Source: Thermoleophilia bacterium (lineage in GTDB: Bacteria > Actinomycetota > Thermoleophilia > Gaiellales > Gaiellaceae). Taken from it: 17,696 bases of DNA. Positions 8,224-17,696 of the stretch are shown here, one piece after another. The translations under genes were made by a program, and so were the position numbers. Each line of letters begins with the position of its first letter. Within the stretch, counting starts at the first letter, position 1. Location of the stretch: the NCBI GenBank assembly GCA_014534155.1, contig JACVSB010000013.1:1-17696 (forward strand). Reading direction: 5' to 3'. Below the pieces are notes generated by a model, which saw only the letters and a program-made list of their open reading frames with translations, had not been told where the DNA came from and ran no database searches.

Positions 8224-11200
8224 CTAGTTCGCGGACGGGCGCGCGTCTCCTCGCTCGTACGCGAGGGAGGATGCGAGGAAGCGCTCCACCTCCGACGGGG
8301 CCACGCCTTTCCGGCTGGCGTAGTCCGCGACCTGATCCCGCGCGACGCGCCCGACCGAGAAGTAGCGCGCGGCAGGGTGCGCGAAGTAGAGCCCGCTCAC
8401 CGCGGCGGCCGGAAGCATCGCGAAGGTCTCCGTGAGGCGAAGACCGGCGTCCTCGGCGGCCAGCAGCTCGAAGAGCTTCCGCTTCTCGGAGTGGTCCGGG
8501 CACGCCGGATACCCGAATGCAGGCCGGATCCCCCGGAAGCGCTCGGCGATCAGGTCCTCGCTCGCGAGCCGCGAGCCCGTCTCGTACCACTCGCGCCGGG
8601 CGCGCTCGTGGAGGAACTCGGCGAACGCCTCGGCCAAGCGGTCGGCGAGCGCCTTGACGATGATCGCGCGGTAGTCGTCGTGCTCGGCCTCGAAGCGCGC
8701 CGAGAGCTCGTCCGCGCCGTGCACGCCGAGGGCGAACGCGCCGAGGTAGTCGTCGAGGCCAGTCTCGCGCGGGGCGACGTAGTCGGCGAGCGAGCGGTTC
8801 GGCCGCGCGTCCCCGTAGTCCGACTGCTGCCGCAGCATCGCGAAGCGTGTTCCGTCCTCGAGCACGACGTCGTCGTCTTCGGCCCACGCGCGCCAGAACC
8901 CGTACACCCCGGTGGCGCGAAGAAGCCTCTGCCCGACGATCTCGTCCAGCAGCTCGTTGGCATGGCCGTAGAGCTCGCGCGCGGCAGCGCCCTTGACCGG
9001 ATCCTCCAGGAGCTTCGGGAACTTGCCCTTGAGCTCCCAGGCGTAGAAGAAGAACTGCCAGTCGATGTACTCCCGCAGGACGGCGGGATCGGGCTCCACC
9101 AGGCGACGACCCGTGAATGCGGGCACGGGCGGCTTCTCCACCGTCCAGTCGATCGGCGTCCGGTTCGCCCGTGCAGCCGCGTACGGGAGGAGCGGCTTTC
9201 GTGACTGCTCCGAGTGCTGCCTGCGCAGCCGCTCCTGCAGCTCGCCGTTCTCGCGCTCGAGCGCCGCCCGCCTCTCCTCGTCGAGCAGGGTGGACATGAC
9301 GCCGACCGCCCGCGAGGCGTCGAGGACGTGCACCGTGGGCTGGCTGTACGCCGGCGCGATCTTCACGGCGGTGTGCTGCTTGGACGTCGTGGCGCCGCCG
9401 ATCAGGAGCGGGAGCGTGAGGCCGCGGCGCTCCATCTCCTGGGCCACATTCACCATCTCGTCCAGCGAGGGCGTGATCAATCCGGAGAGCCCGACGACAT
9501 CCGCCCCCTCCTCCTCGGCGGTGTCGAGGATCCGGTCGGCCGGAACCATGACGCCGAGGTCCACGACCTCGTAGTTGTTGCACGCGAGGACGACGCCGAC
9601 GATGTTCTTCCCGATGTCGTGGACGTCGCCCTTCACGGTCGCGACCACCGCCTTGCCCTGCGACCGTCCCGCGCGCTTGTCCTCCTCCATGAAGGGCTGC
9701 AGGTAGGCGACGGCCCGCTTCATCGCGCGCGCGCTCTTCACGACCTGAGGAAGGAACATCTTTCCGGACCCGAAGAGGTCGCCGACGATCTCCATCCCGC
9801 GCATGAGCGGCCCCTCGATCACGTCGAGCGGACGCGCTGCTTCCCGCCTTGCCTCCTCGGTGTCCTCCTCGATCCAGTCCACGATCCCGTGCACGAGGGC
9901 GAAGGCGAGGCGGTCGGCGACCGGCTGCTCGCGCCAGCCGAGATCCTGCTCCCGCTTGGCGCCCTCACCGCGAACCCCCTCCGCGAAGCGGACGAGCCGC
10001 TCCGTCGCGTCCGGCCTCCTGTCGAAGATGACGTCCTCGACGTGCTCGAGCAGGTCGGGCGGGATGTCCTCGTAGACGACGAGTTGGCCCGCGTTCACGA
10101 TTCCCATGTCGAGCCCCGCCCGGATCGCGTGGTAGAGGAAGGCCGCGTGCATCGCTTCCCGCACGACGTCGTTGCCCCGGAACGAGAAGGAGAGGTTGGA
10201 GACGCCGCCTGACGTCTTTGCGCCCGGACACCGCGCCTTGATCAGCGGCAGCGCGTCGATGAACGCCTTCGCGAACCCTGCGTGCTCCTCCATCCCGGTG
10301 GCGACGGCCAGGATGTTCACATCGAAGATGAGATCCTCGGGCGGGACGCCGGCAGCCCTCGTGAGGAGGTCGTATACCCGCCCGCAGATCGCCACCTTGC
10401 GCTCGACGGTCTCCGCCTGTCCCTCCTCGTCGAACGCCATGACGACGAGCGCCGCACCGAAGCGCCGGGCCTCGCGCGCCTTCGCGAGCAGGTCTTCCTC
10501 CCCCTCCTTGAGGCTGAGGGAGTTCACGATCGCCTTGCCCTGCGTGCAGCGGAGGCCGGCCTGGATGACGGACCAGCGCGAGCTGTCGACCATGATCGGG
10601 ATCCGGGCGACCTCGGGCTCCGTGGCGAGGATGTTGAGGAAGGTCGTCATCGCCGCTTGGGAGTCGAGGAGGTCGGCGTCCATGTTCACGTCGAGGACGT
10701 TCGCCCCCCCGCGGACCTGCTCGAGCGCCACGTCGACGGCGCCCTGGTAGTCACCGGCCTCGACCAGGCGCCGGAAGCGCGCCGAGCCCGTGACGTTCGT
10801 GCGCTCGCCGACCATGACGAAGGCGGCGTTCTCGAACACCTCGAACGGCTCGAGACCGCTGAAGCGCGTCGTGCGCTTTCGCGGCGCGAGCTCCCTGGGG
10901 GCGAGGCCGGCGACCGCCCCGGCGATCGCGCGAGTGTGCTCCGGCCCCGTCCCGCAACAGCCGCCTACCACGTTCACGAGCCCAGCGGTCGCGAACTCGT
11001 GCAGCAGCGAGCTTGTCTCCGCCGGCCCTTCGTCGTACTCACCGAACGCGTTCGGAAGCCCGGCGTTCGGGTGGGCGCTCACGTACGTGTCCGCGAGGCG
11101 GGCGAGCTCGGCGACGTACGGGCGCAGCTCGCGCGCGCCGAGGGAGCAGTTGACCCCGACGATGAGCGGGCGCGCATGCTCGATCGCGATCCAGAAGGCC

Positions 11201-11871
11201 TCGACCGTCTGCCCGGAGAGCGTACGGCCGCTCCGGTCGACGATCGTGACGGACACCCAGAGCGGAAGCTCCGGCGCCTCCTCCTGTGCTGCGTAGAGCG
11301 CGGCCTTGCAGTTCAAGGTGTCGAAGACCGTCTCGACCAGGAGGAGGTCGGCGCCCCCGTCGCGCAGGCCGCGGACCTGCTCAGCGTACGCCTCGACCAC
11401 GTCGTCGAACGTGACCGTGCGGAAGGATGGATCGTCGACGTGCGGCGAGAGCGAGAGCGTCTGGTTCAGGGGCCCGAGAGACCCGGCGACGAAGCGGCCT
11501 CCCGCCTCGTCGGCCGCGCGGCGCGCGAGCTCGGCGCCCGCGCGGTTGAGCTCGTAGACCGCGTCCTGGAGCCCGTAGTCGACCTGCCCGATCGATGTCG
11601 CCGTGAACGTGTTCGTCGTCGTGATGTCTGCGCCGGCGTCGAGGTAGGCTCGATGGACGTCGAGGATGACGTCGGGCCGGGTGAGGTTGAGGAGGTCGGG
11701 GTCGCCCGTGACGTCGTACGGATGGTCCGCGAAGCGCTCGCCGCGGTAATCGGCGGGCGCGAGGCGTCGCGACTGGAGCATCGTCCCCCACGCCCCGTCG
11801 AGGACGGCGATCCGCTGGGCGAGGAGATCGCGAAGCGCCGCCTCGCTGCGAGTCTCGGGTGCGACGGCCAT
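8224..11871 (-). CDS. metH: Cobalamin-dependent methionine synthase (full length)
   Basis: This 1215-residue cytoplasmic enzyme transfers a methyl group from 5-methyltetrahydrofolate via methylcobalamin to homocysteine, giving methionine. All four modules are present. The homocysteine domain is at about 1-325, with zinc ligands Cys242 (VNCSLG) and Cys305/306 (GGCCGT). The pterin-binding barrel is at about 345-610 (GERTNVTGS at 355-363). The cap plus B12-binding module is at about 640-870, with DVHDIGKN where His751 ligates cobalt. The AdoMet reactivation domain is at about 890-1215, with [12 protein letters not shown] (1116-1127) and YFSVG. The length is close to E. coli MetH (1227), so self-reactivation with SAM should be intact. 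It is the first gene after a terminator at 11936-11914 and probably heads the block running to mtnA. No Shine-Dalgarno is visible before its ATG. No cobalamin or SAM riboswitch would fit in the short space upstream. Confidence 0.97.
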   Translation of the reverse strand: MAVAPETRSEAALRDLLAQRIAVLDGAWGTMLQSRRLAPADYRGERFADHPYDVTGDPDLLNLTRPDVILDVHRAYLDAGADITTTNTFTATSIGQVDYGLQDAVYELNRAGAELARRAADEAGGRFVAGSLGPLNQTLSLSPHVDDPSFRTVTFDDVVEAYAEQVRGLRDGGADLLLVETVFDTLNCKAALYAAQEEAPELPLWVSVTIVDRSGRTLSGQTVEAFWIAIEHARPLIVGVNCSLGARELRPYVAELARLADTYVSAHPNAGLPNAFGEYDEGPAETSSLLHEFATAGLVNVVGGCCGTGPEHTRAIAGAVAGLAPRELAPRKRTTRFSGLEPFEVFENAAFVMVGERTNVTGSARFRRLVEAGDYQGAVDVALEQVRGGANVLDVNMDADLLDSQAAMTTFLNILATEPEVARIPIMVDSSRWSVIQAGLRCTQGKAIVNSLSLKEGEEDLLAKAREARRFGAALVVMAFDEEGQAETVERKVAICGRVYDLLTRAAGVPPEDLIFDVNILAVATGMEEHAGFAKAFIDALPLIKARCPGAKTSGGVSNLSFSFRGNDVVREAMHAAFLYHAIRAGLDMGIVNAGQLVVYEDIPPDLLEHVEDVIFDRRPDATERLVRFAEGVRGEGAKREQDLGWREQPVADRLAFALVHGIVDWIEEDTEEARREAARPLDVIEGPLMRGMEIVGDLFGSGKMFLPQVVKSARAMKRAVAYLQPFMEEDKRAGRSQGKAVVATVKGDVHDIGKNIVGVVLACNNYEVVDLGVMVPADRILDTAEEEGADVVGLSGLITPSLDEMVNVAQEMERRGLTLPLLIGGATTSKQHTAVKIAPAYSQPTVHVLDASRAVGVMSTLLDEERRAALERENGELQERLRRQHSEQSRKPLLPYAAARANRTPIDWTVEKPPVPAFTGRRLVEPDPAVLREYIDWQFFFYAWELKGKFPKLLEDPVKGAAARELYGHANELLDEIVGQRLLRATGVYGFWRAWAEDDDVVLEDGTRFAMLRQQSDYGDARPNRSLADYVAPRETGLDDYLGAFALGVHGADELSARFEAEHDDYRAIIVKALADRLAEAFAEFLHERARREWYETGSRLASEDLIAERFRGIRPAFGYPACPDHSEKRKLFELLAAEDAGLRLTETFAMLPAAAVSGLYFAHPAARYFSVGRVARDQVADYASRKGVAPSEVERFLASSLAYERGDARPSAN

Positions 11872-11877
11872 CGTCTG

Positions 11878-11910
11878 ATTGTGCCTCGCGTCGCCCCAGC
11901 CGCCTGTTAA
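11878..11910 (-). promoter_or_regulatory. Possible leaderless promoter of metH
   Basis: On the minus strand CACAAT (11883-11878; 4/6 match to TATAAT) ends six bases before the metH ATG, which would place the transcript start at or very near the start codon. TTAACA (11910-11905) resembles a -35 box, but the 21-base spacer is too long for a standard promoter. The missing Shine-Dalgarno and the terminator just upstream are consistent with a leaderless start, a layout common in actinobacteria. This is a weak call. Confidence 0.22.
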
Positions 11911-11913
11911 CGA

Positions 11914-11936
11914 GAAAACTCCCGGCCCGCGGGAGT
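11914..11936 (-). terminator. Rho-independent terminator after the Zn-ribbon miniprotein gene
   Basis: On the minus strand ACTCCCG-CGGGC-CGGGAGT forms a perfect 7-bp stem with a 5-base loop and runs directly into TTTTCTC. It lies 25 bp past the miniprotein stop codon and 42 bp before the metH ATG. It should end transcripts coming from atpDC and the miniprotein, making metH a separate unit. Leaky read-through is possible given the short T-run. Confidence 0.75.
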
Positions 11937-11961
11937 CCTCGTCGTTCCGCGCCCGTGAAGG

Positions 11962-12093
11962 CTAGGCGGCGCAGGCGCGGCAGACGCCCTCGCTCATCGC
12001 GAATGCGTCCCCGCGGTCGATCGGCGTCGCGCAGCAGCGGCAGCGTCGGCCGCCGTACAGCCCGACGAGCGCGTTGATCAGGTCGAACACCAT
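11962..12093 (-). CDS. 43-residue zinc-ribbon miniprotein (unknown function)
   Basis: The ATG at 12093-12091 is preceded by AAGGAGGTG (12112-12104) ten bases upstream, the strongest ribosome-binding site in the window. The 43-residue product has a hydrophobic, possibly amphipathic N-terminal helix (residues 2-13, ending LVGLYGG) and then two cysteine pairs, Cys18-x2-Cys21 and Cys38-x2-Cys41, with an additional Cys20. This is the layout of a rubredoxin/zinc-ribbon-like knuckle binding one metal. The short linker (TPIDRGDAFAMSEG) and the C-terminal CRACAA resemble zinc-ribbon tails in which a second CxxC closes the site. It stands alone between atpC and metH, followed at once by a terminator. 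I do not recognise the family. The strong ribosome-binding site, paired cysteines and terminator argue that it is a real, well-translated gene. Confidence 0.72.
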   Translation of the reverse strand: MVFDLINALVGLYGGRRCRCCATPIDRGDAFAMSEGVCRACAA

Positions 12094-12103
12094 GGAGCTC
12101 CAG

Positions 12104-12112
12104 CACCTCCTT
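12104..12112 (-). promoter_or_regulatory. Near-perfect Shine-Dalgarno of the miniprotein gene
   Basis: AAGGAGGTG on the minus strand is an extended anti-16S match, ten bases before the ATG. It stands out because most genes in this window have poor or no Shine-Dalgarno, and it supports translation of the 43-residue frame. Confidence 0.7.
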
Positions 12113-12198
12113 CCGTCTCGATTGCGGTGGGGACCGTAGCGAGACGCAGCGTCGCCCCGCCCGGTCGCACGCCGACGTTGACGCGCCCTGAACACTCT

Positions 12199-12219
12199 CC
12201 CGCGGCCCGCACGCGCGGG
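12199..12219 (-). repeat. GC hairpin downstream of atpC
   Basis: On the minus strand CCCGCG and CGCGGG (12219-12214 and 12204-12199) can pair as a 6-bp stem with a 9-base loop, starting 10 bp after the atpC stop. There is no T-run behind it. It may be a weak or Rho-assisted transcript end or a 3'-end stabiliser for atpDC. The 109-bp atpC/miniprotein gap holds nothing else I can identify. Confidence 0.3.
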
Positions 12220-12229
12220 TGAAGCGTCG

Positions 12230-12652
12230 TCAGCGGCCGGCGACCGCGACCTTGTTCTCGGCGTGGCGGAGCCGCTGCTCGGCGTGCCAGCGGTCGATCC
12301 CCTCCTCGCCCGCCTCGGCGCGCTCGAGCAGCGCCCGCGCCTCCTCGACCTCGCGCCGCGCCTCTCCGACGTCGATCTCCTCGGCCCGCACGGCGTCGTC
12401 GACGAGGACGATCGCCCGATCGCGCTGCACCTTGAAGTAGCCGGGGCCCGCGGCAAAGGTCTGCCAGCCGTCGGCCGAGCGGATGCGGATCTCGCCCGCG
12501 CGGAGCATGGCGACGAGCGGAGCATGCCTCGCGAGGACGCCGATCTCCCCCGCCGCCCCGGGCACCACGACACGCTCCGCCTCGCCCTCGAAAACCGCGC
12601 CCTCGGGAGTCACGACGGAGAGCGAGAAGGTGCGCGCCTCGCCGTCGGCCAC
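12230..12652 (-). CDS. atpC: F-type ATP synthase epsilon subunit
   Basis: This 140-residue subunit sits on the F1 central stalk at the cytoplasmic face of the membrane, connecting gamma to the c-ring and regulating hydrolysis. The N-terminal beta-sandwich occupies about 9-90, with TPEGAVFEGEAE and the family motif GEIGVLARHAPLVAML (35-50). A C-terminal helical hairpin occupies about 91-137 and is rich in Glu, Ala and Arg. Length and motifs match bacterial AtpC. The start is a GTG at 12652, three bases after the atpD stop (TAA-CCC-GTG), so translation is likely coupled to atpD. The order atpD-atpC is standard, but no further ATP synthase gene follows; the next gene is the Zn-ribbon miniprotein. 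Confidence 0.95.
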   Translation of the reverse strand: MADGEARTFSLSVVTPEGAVFEGEAERVVVPGAAGEIGVLARHAPLVAMLRAGEIRIRSADGWQTFAAGPGYFKVQRDRAIVLVDDAVRAEEIDVGEARREVEEARALLERAEAGEEGIDRWHAEQRLRHAENKVAVAGR

Positions 12653-12655
12653 GGG

Positions 12656-14281
<1,626 letters not shown>

Positions 14282-14382
14282 TCACGAGCTTCCACCGCGG
14301 AGAAGAGCTACCCGAACCGGGCGCAGGAGACCTGAAAGCGAGCGGCGCTCACGTTCCCTGCCCGCCCGCGGCCGTCGGTCGA

Positions 14383-14401
14383 GCTCGGCCCGCTGCCGAG
14401 C
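14383..14401 (-). terminator. Hairpin, possible T-less terminator after the anti-sigma gene
   Basis: GCTCGGC-AGCGG-GCCGAGC on the minus strand is a perfect 7-bp GC-rich stem with a 5-base loop, 108 bp past the anti-sigma stop. No T-run follows. High-GC actinobacteria often have such stems at transcript ends, but chance pairing is possible. Confidence 0.3.
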
Positions 14402-14509
14402 CGCACGTGACTCCCCCGCCGCCACCCGGGCAGCGTGGTCGAGGTGTCAGACGTACGACGAGATCGCGGTTGGCTGGTACGGCACAACCGAATGCTACTC
14501 CGGGAACGG

Positions 14510-14968
14510 CTAGACGCCGCCGAGGCGCGGCTCGACCGGCTCGGGGCGCTCCCGCGGCCGGACGCGCTGGACGTCGCGCGCGTCGTCGCTCGAGGGCAGG
14601 AGCGCGATCTCCGACCCCGTGGGCGTGGGCGGCTCGGCCGGGCGGTCGCGGACCGATCCGGCGACGACGCCGAGACCCGCGGCGAGGACGGCGAGCGTGG
14701 CGGCGAGCGCCACGCGGAAAGCGCGCGCGCGGGCGCGCCTCCCTCGAGGAGCGGCGGGCGCGCGCATCGGCTTCTCGAGCGGCGCCGAGCGCAGGGCCGC
14801 AGCGAGCGCGCGCATCTCGGCCGCCGAAGCGGCGCATGCCGGACAGCGCCCGAGGTGCGCCCTGAGGAGTGCGCGCTCGAGGTGCGAGAGCTCTCCGTCC
14901 AGGTCGAGGGAGACCGACTGGAGCGCGCGGTCGCATCGTCGCTCGTCTCGTCCTCGCAGACGCGTCAC
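14510..14968 (-). CDS. Membrane-anchored zinc anti-sigma factor (ZAS/zf-HC2 type)
   Basis: This 152-residue single-pass membrane protein likely holds an ECF sigma factor inactive at the inner face of the membrane. The cytoplasmic N-terminal domain has Cys12 and the H-x3-C-x2-C motif (His38, Cys42, Cys45) plus the 'LDGEL' helix (23-27), the pattern of zinc anti-sigma (zf-HC2) domains. A basic stretch (RGRRARAR, 75-82) precedes a transmembrane helix at about 84-106. A short Pro/Glu/Arg-rich outer tail of about 46 residues follows, without a recognisable sensor domain. No sigma gene is adjacent on either side; anti-sigma genes usually follow their sigma gene. The annotated GTG lies within its own Shine-Dalgarno (GGGAGGTG), so real initiation could be at the CTG four codons in, eight bases from that site. 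The zinc motif makes the family call good; the partner is unknown. Confidence 0.82.
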   Translation of the reverse strand: MTRLRGRDERRCDRALQSVSLDLDGELSHLERALLRAHLGRCPACAASAAEMRALAAALRSAPLEKPMRAPAAPRGRRARARAFRVALAATLAVLAAGLGVVAGSVRDRPAEPPTPTGSEIALLPSSDDARDVQRVRPRERPEPVEPRLGGV

Positions 14969-15044
14969 CTCCCTCTTCTAGACGCAGGCCCGAGGTCGCG
15001 GTTAGCGGGTATGACGGTACTCGCCGGCGGCACGGCGGCCGCGC

Positions 15045-16133
15045 TCAGCTGTGCGCCGACCGGTCGAGCGGCTGACCTGGCTGCACCGGATACCAGCAAG
15101 CGGCATAGCGCCCCGGGTCGACCTCGCCGAGCGGCGGTATCTCGGACCGGCAGTTCTCGGGGACCTCGTCCTCTCGCCGCGAGACGAGCCGCGCTTGCGG
15201 GCAGCGCGGGTGGAAGACGCAGCCGGGCGGAGGGTCGACGGGCGAGGGGACGTCGCCCTTGAGCACGATCCGCTCGCGCACGCGCCCGTTCCCGCCGATC
15301 TCGCCCTTGGGGACGGCCGAGAGCAGAGCTGCCGTGTACGGCATCCGCGGCGTCTCGTAGAGCTCAGCCGCGTCCCCGATCTCGACGATCCGCCCCAGGT
15401 ACATGACCGCGATCCGGTCGGAGACGTAGCGCACGACGCCGAGGTCGTGCGAGATGAAGAGGTAGGTCAGGTTGAAGTCGGCCTGCAGGCTGCGCAGCAG
15501 GTTCAGGATCTGGGCCTGGATCGACACATCCAGCGCCGAGACCGGCTCGTCGCACACGATCAGCTTCGGCGAGAGCGCGAGCGCCCGCGCGATCCCGATG
15601 CGCTGGCGCTGGCCCCCGGAGAACTCGTGCGCGTAGCGGTTGTAGTGCTCGGGGTTGAGGCCGACGCGGTCCATCAGCTCCTGCACGCGCCGGCGGATGT
15701 TCCGCTCGGTCTTCTGGATCGCGTACGGGGCTCCGATGATCTGCCCGACCGTCTGGCGCGGGTTCAGCGACGAGTACGGGTCCTGGAAGATGATCTGCAT
15801 CTCCCGCCGAAGCGGCCGCATCGCGCGCGCTCCCAGATTGGTGAGGTCGCGCCCGTCGAAGACGATCCGGCCGCTCGTCGCATCGAGCAGCCTCAGGATC
15901 AGGCGCGCCGTCGTGGACTTGCCCGAGCCCGACTCGCCCACGAGGCCGACCGTCTCGCCGGGGAAGATGTCGAACGAGACGTCCTCGACTGCGTGCACGC
16001 GCCCAACCTCCCGCTGGAAGATGATCCCGCGCGTGATCGGGAAGTGCTTCGTCAGGTGCTGGACGGAGACGAGCGGCTCTTCCGAGCCACGTCGGCCCGC
16101 CCGGGCCGAAGCATCATCGACGACGTTGGCCAT
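15045..16133 (-). CDS. oppF: Peptide/nickel ABC importer ATPase, OppF/DppF type
   Basis: This is a 362-residue cytoplasmic ATP-binding subunit that pairs with OppD to power import of oligopeptides or a related solute. Visible motifs are Walker A GESGSGKS (66-73), the Q-loop FQDPYSSL (116-123), the signature SGGQRQR (172-178), Walker B LIVCDEP (191-197) and the switch His229 in ISHD. The C-terminal Oligo_HPY extension has the cysteine set GCVFHPRCP followed by two further Cys, the arrangement that in some Opp ATPases binds a [4Fe-4S] cluster. The ATG lies four bases after the oppD stop, so the two are co-transcribed. The gene ends the transporter operon within this window; 76 bp separate it from the anti-sigma gene. 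The substrate cannot be told from the ATPase. Confidence 0.93.
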   Translation of the reverse strand: MANVVDDASARAGRRGSEEPLVSVQHLTKHFPITRGIIFQREVGRVHAVEDVSFDIFPGETVGLVGESGSGKSTTARLILRLLDATSGRIVFDGRDLTNLGARAMRPLRREMQIIFQDPYSSLNPRQTVGQIIGAPYAIQKTERNIRRRVQELMDRVGLNPEHYNRYAHEFSGGQRQRIGIARALALSPKLIVCDEPVSALDVSIQAQILNLLRSLQADFNLTYLFISHDLGVVRYVSDRIAVMYLGRIVEIGDAAELYETPRMPYTAALLSAVPKGEIGGNGRVRERIVLKGDVPSPVDPPPGCVFHPRCPQARLVSRREDEVPENCRSEIPPLGEVDPGRYAACWYPVQPGQPLDRSAHS

Positions 16134-16137
16134 CGAA

Positions 16138-17189
<1,052 letters not shown>

Positions 17190-17193
<4 letters not shown>

Positions 17194-17696
17194 GTGTACC
17201 GCACTCTCGGGTCGAGGTAGGCGTACAGGATGTCGACGACGAGGCTCGCGAGGGCGACCGCGACGGCGAGGACGAGCGTCGCGCCGACGACCGCGGGGAG
17301 ATCGGCCGAGGCCGCGGCGTTCACCGCCCAGTTGCCGAGGCCCTGGATGTTGAACACCGTCTCTGTGATGACAGCGCCGCCGATCAGGAGCGCGACGTCC
17401 ATGCCGAACATCGTCACGACGGGCGTCAGGCTGGCGCGCAGTCCGTGCTTCATGACCACGCGCCGCTCGGGCAGCCCCTTCGCGCGCGCGGTTCGGATGT
17501 AGTCCTCGCTCATCGTGTCGATCAGGTTCCCGCGCGTCATGCGGGCGTAGAACGCGGCGTAGAGCATCGCGAGCACGACCCAGGGCAGCACGAGGTGCGT
17601 GAACCACTCGCCCGGGTTCTCGGCGAAGGGCACGTACCCCGTCGAGAAGGCGACGATGCCGGCCTTGGTGACGAAGATATAGAGGGAGAGAAGTCC
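17190..17696 (-). CDS. oppB: ABC importer permease, DppB/OppB type (C-terminal 168 residues, cut by window edge)
   Basis: The frame enters from the right edge without a start and ends at 17190. It is a membrane permease with several hydrophobic helices (for example LVLPWVVLAMLYAAFYAR and a long helix before the end). The cytoplasmic coupling (EAA) loop reads DYIRTARAKGLPERRVVMKH, which contacts the ATPases. The C-terminus 'LDPRVRY' and the GxVITETVFNIQGLG segment match the B-type permease (DppB/OppB), not the C-type. The gene directly before oppD is usually the C-type permease, so here the permease order is probably C-B-D-F, with oppC and the binding protein outside the window. A methionine codon at 17633 is internal, since coding clearly continues to the edge. 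Confidence 0.9.

Noticed and set aside
6225..8435. A 736-codon plus-strand frame antisense to the LCP gene.
   Set aside because: It is a frame shadow of GC-rich coding DNA: Arg/Asp/Val-rich low-complexity product, no family motif, and the minus-strand LCP protein is clearly real.
11872..11961. Possible cobalamin, SAM or SAH riboswitch before metH.
   Set aside because: The space is only 90 bp, most of it taken by a terminator, and no conserved riboswitch motifs (such as the B12 box) were seen.
14435..15262. Plus-strand frames over the anti-sigma gene and the end of oppF.
   Set aside because: They are antisense to two recognisable proteins and have no domain of their own.
17194..17607. Upstream extension of the oppD frame by about 138 codons.
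   Set aside because: It overlaps the permease gene in another frame and is compositionally shadow-like; the GTGA overlap start fits the family.

Overview
The window is a GC-rich (roughly 70% by eye, not computed), Ala/Arg-rich bacterial chromosome segment in which every supported gene lies on the minus strand. It carries a LytR-CpsA-Psr (LCP) envelope protein, full-length cobalamin-dependent MetH, an F-type ATP synthase beta/epsilon pair, a ZAS-type anti-sigma factor and a short 'archaeal/thermophile-type' adenosylhomocysteinase. Together with frequent GTG starts and ATGA/GTGA overlaps, this suggests a deep-branching high-GC actinobacterium, for example the Thermoleophilia/Gaiellales or Rubrobacter side of Actinomycetota. 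That placement is an inference; there is no rRNA to confirm it.

Layout in the direction of transcription, from the right edge to the left. (1) 17696-15045: the end of a peptide/nickel-type ABC importer, comprising a DppB/OppB-like permease cut by the window edge, then OppD-like and OppF-like ATPases. (2) 14968-14510: a membrane-anchored zinc anti-sigma factor with no sigma gene beside it. (3) 14509-14171: about 340 bp with no credible gene. (4) 14170-12230: atpD-atpC, the F1 beta and epsilon subunits, without the usual atpA/atpG upstream. (5) 12093-11962: a 43-residue zinc-ribbon miniprotein with a near-perfect Shine-Dalgarno, followed by a Rho-independent terminator at 11936-11914. (6) 11871-365: a tightly packed, probably co-transcribed block: metH, an LCP transferase with an extra C-terminal domain, UDP-glucose dehydrogenase, a sugar-phosphate nucleotidyltransferase, a cupin, ahcY, mtnA and a second, GDP-mannose-pyrophosphorylase-like nucleotidyltransferase. 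(7) 258-1: the N-terminal part of a ComF-family protein, truncated by the edge.

Two themes are interleaved in the block at 11871-365. One is the methyl cycle and methionine salvage: MetH remethylates homocysteine, AhcY returns S-adenosylhomocysteine to homocysteine, and MtnA handles the methylthioribose branch. The other is activated-sugar supply and envelope glycopolymer attachment: two nucleotidyltransferases, Ugd making UDP-glucuronate, a mannose-6-phosphate-isomerase-like cupin, and LCP.

I do not see an obviously new defence, mobile or biosynthetic system, CRISPR array, transposon or RNA gene. The observations most worth following are the split ATP synthase locus, the Zn-ribbon miniprotein, the orphan anti-sigma factor, the extra domain on the LCP protein, and the merged methyl-cycle/sugar gene block.
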